Source: Streptosporangiaceae bacterium
Lineage (GTDB): Bacteria; Actinomycetota; Actinomycetes; Streptosporangiales; Streptosporangiaceae
Direction: 5' to 3'
Length of the DNA: 14,493 bases
Assembly: GCA_030041195.1 (NCBI GenBank)
Contig: JASHOI010000702.1
Coordinates: 1-14,493 of the forward strand
Shown piece after piece: positions 13,436 to 14,493 of the stretch; position 1 is the first letter of the stretch; each line of letters begins with the position of its first letter. Position numbers and translations under genes: made by a program. The notes beneath the pieces are model-generated. The model had not been told where the DNA came from. It saw only the letters and a program-made list of their open reading frames with translations, and searched no databases.

Positions 13436-14493
13436 GTGAGCGAGCACGAGATAACCAACTGGCTGGCGCGATGGTGGCGGCGGCTGCTGCCCCGGTCCGG
13501 GGCCAGGCTCATCGGCGAGGCGGCGGCCACCGCGGCGCCGGGGGCGCCTCGGCTCGGCGACATCGAGCACGTGGTGATCCTGATGCAGGAGAACCGGTCG
13601 TTCGACCACTACTTCGGCACGATGTCCGCGGTGCGCGGCTTCTCCGACCCCGGCGTGCTCACCCGCGACGTTGCCGGGACGCGCTACCCGATCTTCGACC
13701 AGTTCGGCTACCGGCCCGGCAGCGGACCCGATCCCGCTGCCTACCTTCAGCCGTTCCGCCTGGTCAGTGACCCGCCGCTGAAGGACGGGCAGACCACAAA
13801 CGACGTCGCGCACGACTGGCCGACGCAGCACCGCAGCTGGCACGGCGGGCAGCTTGACCAGTTCGTCACCGCGCACCTGGCCGCCGACGGCGCCCAGAAC
13901 GGCCCGCTGACCATGGGCTATTACACCCGCCAGGATCTGGCCTTCTACTACGCGCTGGCCGACGCGTTCACCGTGTGCGATGGTTATTTCTCCTCGGTCA
14001 TCGGGCCCACCGACTCGAACCGGGTCATGGCGATGTCGGGCACGATCGACCCGGACGGGAGGGCCGGCGGGCCGGTCGTGGAGACCTACGTCGACCGGAT
14101 CCCGCACTACGGCACGCTGAGCTTCGAGACCATGCCGGAGCGGCTGCAGGCCGCCGGGATCAGCTGGAAGGTGTACAACCACCCGCTCGCCGAGCTGGCG
14201 CTGAGCCCGCTGCCGTACTTCAAGGCGTTCACCGACCCGTTCTCGGTTACCGGCGTCGAGCTGGTAGGCCGCGGGCTCACCCCGCATTTCCCCGACGACT
14301 TCGCCGAGGACGTCCAGTGGAACAAGCTGCCCGCGGTGTCGTGGATCGTGCCGCCGCTCGCGCAGTGCGAGCATCCCGCCGCTCCGCCCGGCTACGGCGA
14401 GTACCTCGTGCACAGCGTGCTGTCCACGCTGGTGTCGAACCCGGCCGTGTGGGCGCAGACGGTGCTGTTCGTGGTCCACGACGAGAACGGCGG
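13436..14493 (+). CDS. Phospholipase C/acid-phosphatase-type phosphoesterase, N-terminal part (3' truncated by window)
   Basis: The first 352 codons belong to a protein of the bacterial phospholipase C/AcpA phosphoesterase family, which cleaves phosphate esters such as phospholipid head groups. Diagnostic pieces are IEHVVILMQENRSFDHYFGT (about 43-62) with the metal and nucleophile region, HDWPTQHRSWHGG (126-138), MGYYTRQDLAFYYALADAFTVCDGYF (160-185) and VIGPTDSNR (188-196). Near the window end comes VVHDENGG, which normally precedes a Phe-Asp-His triad. The GTG at 13436 has GGAGG 6 bases upstream. Secreted relatives carry a twin-arginine signal. Here the N-terminus has WWRRLLPRSG but no clear hydrophobic core, so export is doubtful. 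It is divergent from sir2 and has no stop within the window. Confidence 0.9.
   Translation, partial: MSEHEITNWLARWWRRLLPRSGARLIGEAAATAAPGAPRLGDIEHVVILMQENRSFDHYFGTMSAVRGFSDPGVLTRDVAGTRYPIFDQFGYRPGSGPDPAAYLQPFRLVSDPPLKDGQTTNDVAHDWPTQHRSWHGGQLDQFVTAHLAADGAQNGPLTMGYYTRQDLAFYYALADAFTVCDGYFSSVIGPTDSNRVMAMSGTIDPDGRAGGPVVETYVDRIPHYGTLSFETMPERLQAAGISWKVYNHPLAELALSPLPYFKAFTDPFSVTGVELVGRGLTPHFPDDFAEDVQWNKLPAVSWIVPPLAQCEHPAAPPGYGEYLVHSVLSTLVSNPAVWAQTVLFVVHDENG

Noticed and set aside
13422..13436. Four-codon mini-ORF (ATG CGG AGG CGC TAG) overlapping the phosphoesterase ribosome-binding site
   Set aside because: Its GGAGG simply is the Shine-Dalgarno sequence of the GTG start; a regulatory uORF is possible but nothing else supports it.

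Overview
This is a gene-dense stretch of very GC-rich DNA from an actinomycete. The codon bias (third positions almost all G or C) points there, and so do the families present: an F420-type luciferase-like oxidoreductase, a mycothiol-dependent maleylpyruvate-isomerase-type enzyme, a DUF574 (Methyltransf_19) methyltransferase, a PadR/membrane-protein pair and a LuxR-tail regulator. I cannot name the genus. I saw no tRNA, rRNA or CRISPR array, and no gene-free stretch exceeds 300 bases.

Layout. (1) 1-1241, plus strand: the C-terminal end of a LuxR-type regulator, then an endonuclease/exonuclease/phosphatase-fold protein. (2) 1287-3395, minus strand: an aldo/keto reductase, then a polytopic membrane protein preceded by a PadR-type regulator. 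The regulator has lost its middle and C-terminal parts but still overlaps the membrane gene by ATGA. A plus-strand fragment of an IS630-like transposase lies between the reductase and the membrane gene and runs into the end of the latter. (3) 3595-5053, plus strand: a SAM methyltransferase and an AlkB-type dealkylase. The latter has its own apparently leaderless promoter, with a LexA-box-like sequence in the -35 region. (4) 5079-10358, minus strand: a co-oriented metabolic cluster read as LLM flavin/F420 oxidoreductase, Gfo/Idh/MocA dehydrogenase, Baeyer-Villiger-type monooxygenase, HSL-family esterase, DUF574 methyltransferase. (5) 10516-11307, plus strand: the mycothiol-dependent enzyme, divergent from that cluster. 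(6) 11304-13326, minus strand: a Sir2 deacylase followed by an MFS-like membrane protein. (7) 13436 to the end, plus strand: the N-terminal 352 residues of a phospholipase-C-type phosphoesterase cut by the window edge.

How they may work together (inference). The monooxygenase and esterase overlap by ATGA and form the classic pair that turns a ketone into an ester or lactone and then hydrolyses it. The two upstream oxidoreductases could supply the carbonyl substrate, which would make region 4 a small catabolic or tailoring pathway. The other genes look like independent one- or two-gene units. The most unusual signals are the internally deleted PadR with its intact promoter and coupling, the transposase fossil that supplies the end of the membrane gene, and the probable SOS control of alkB. 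I found no clear evidence of a wholly new defence or mobile system.
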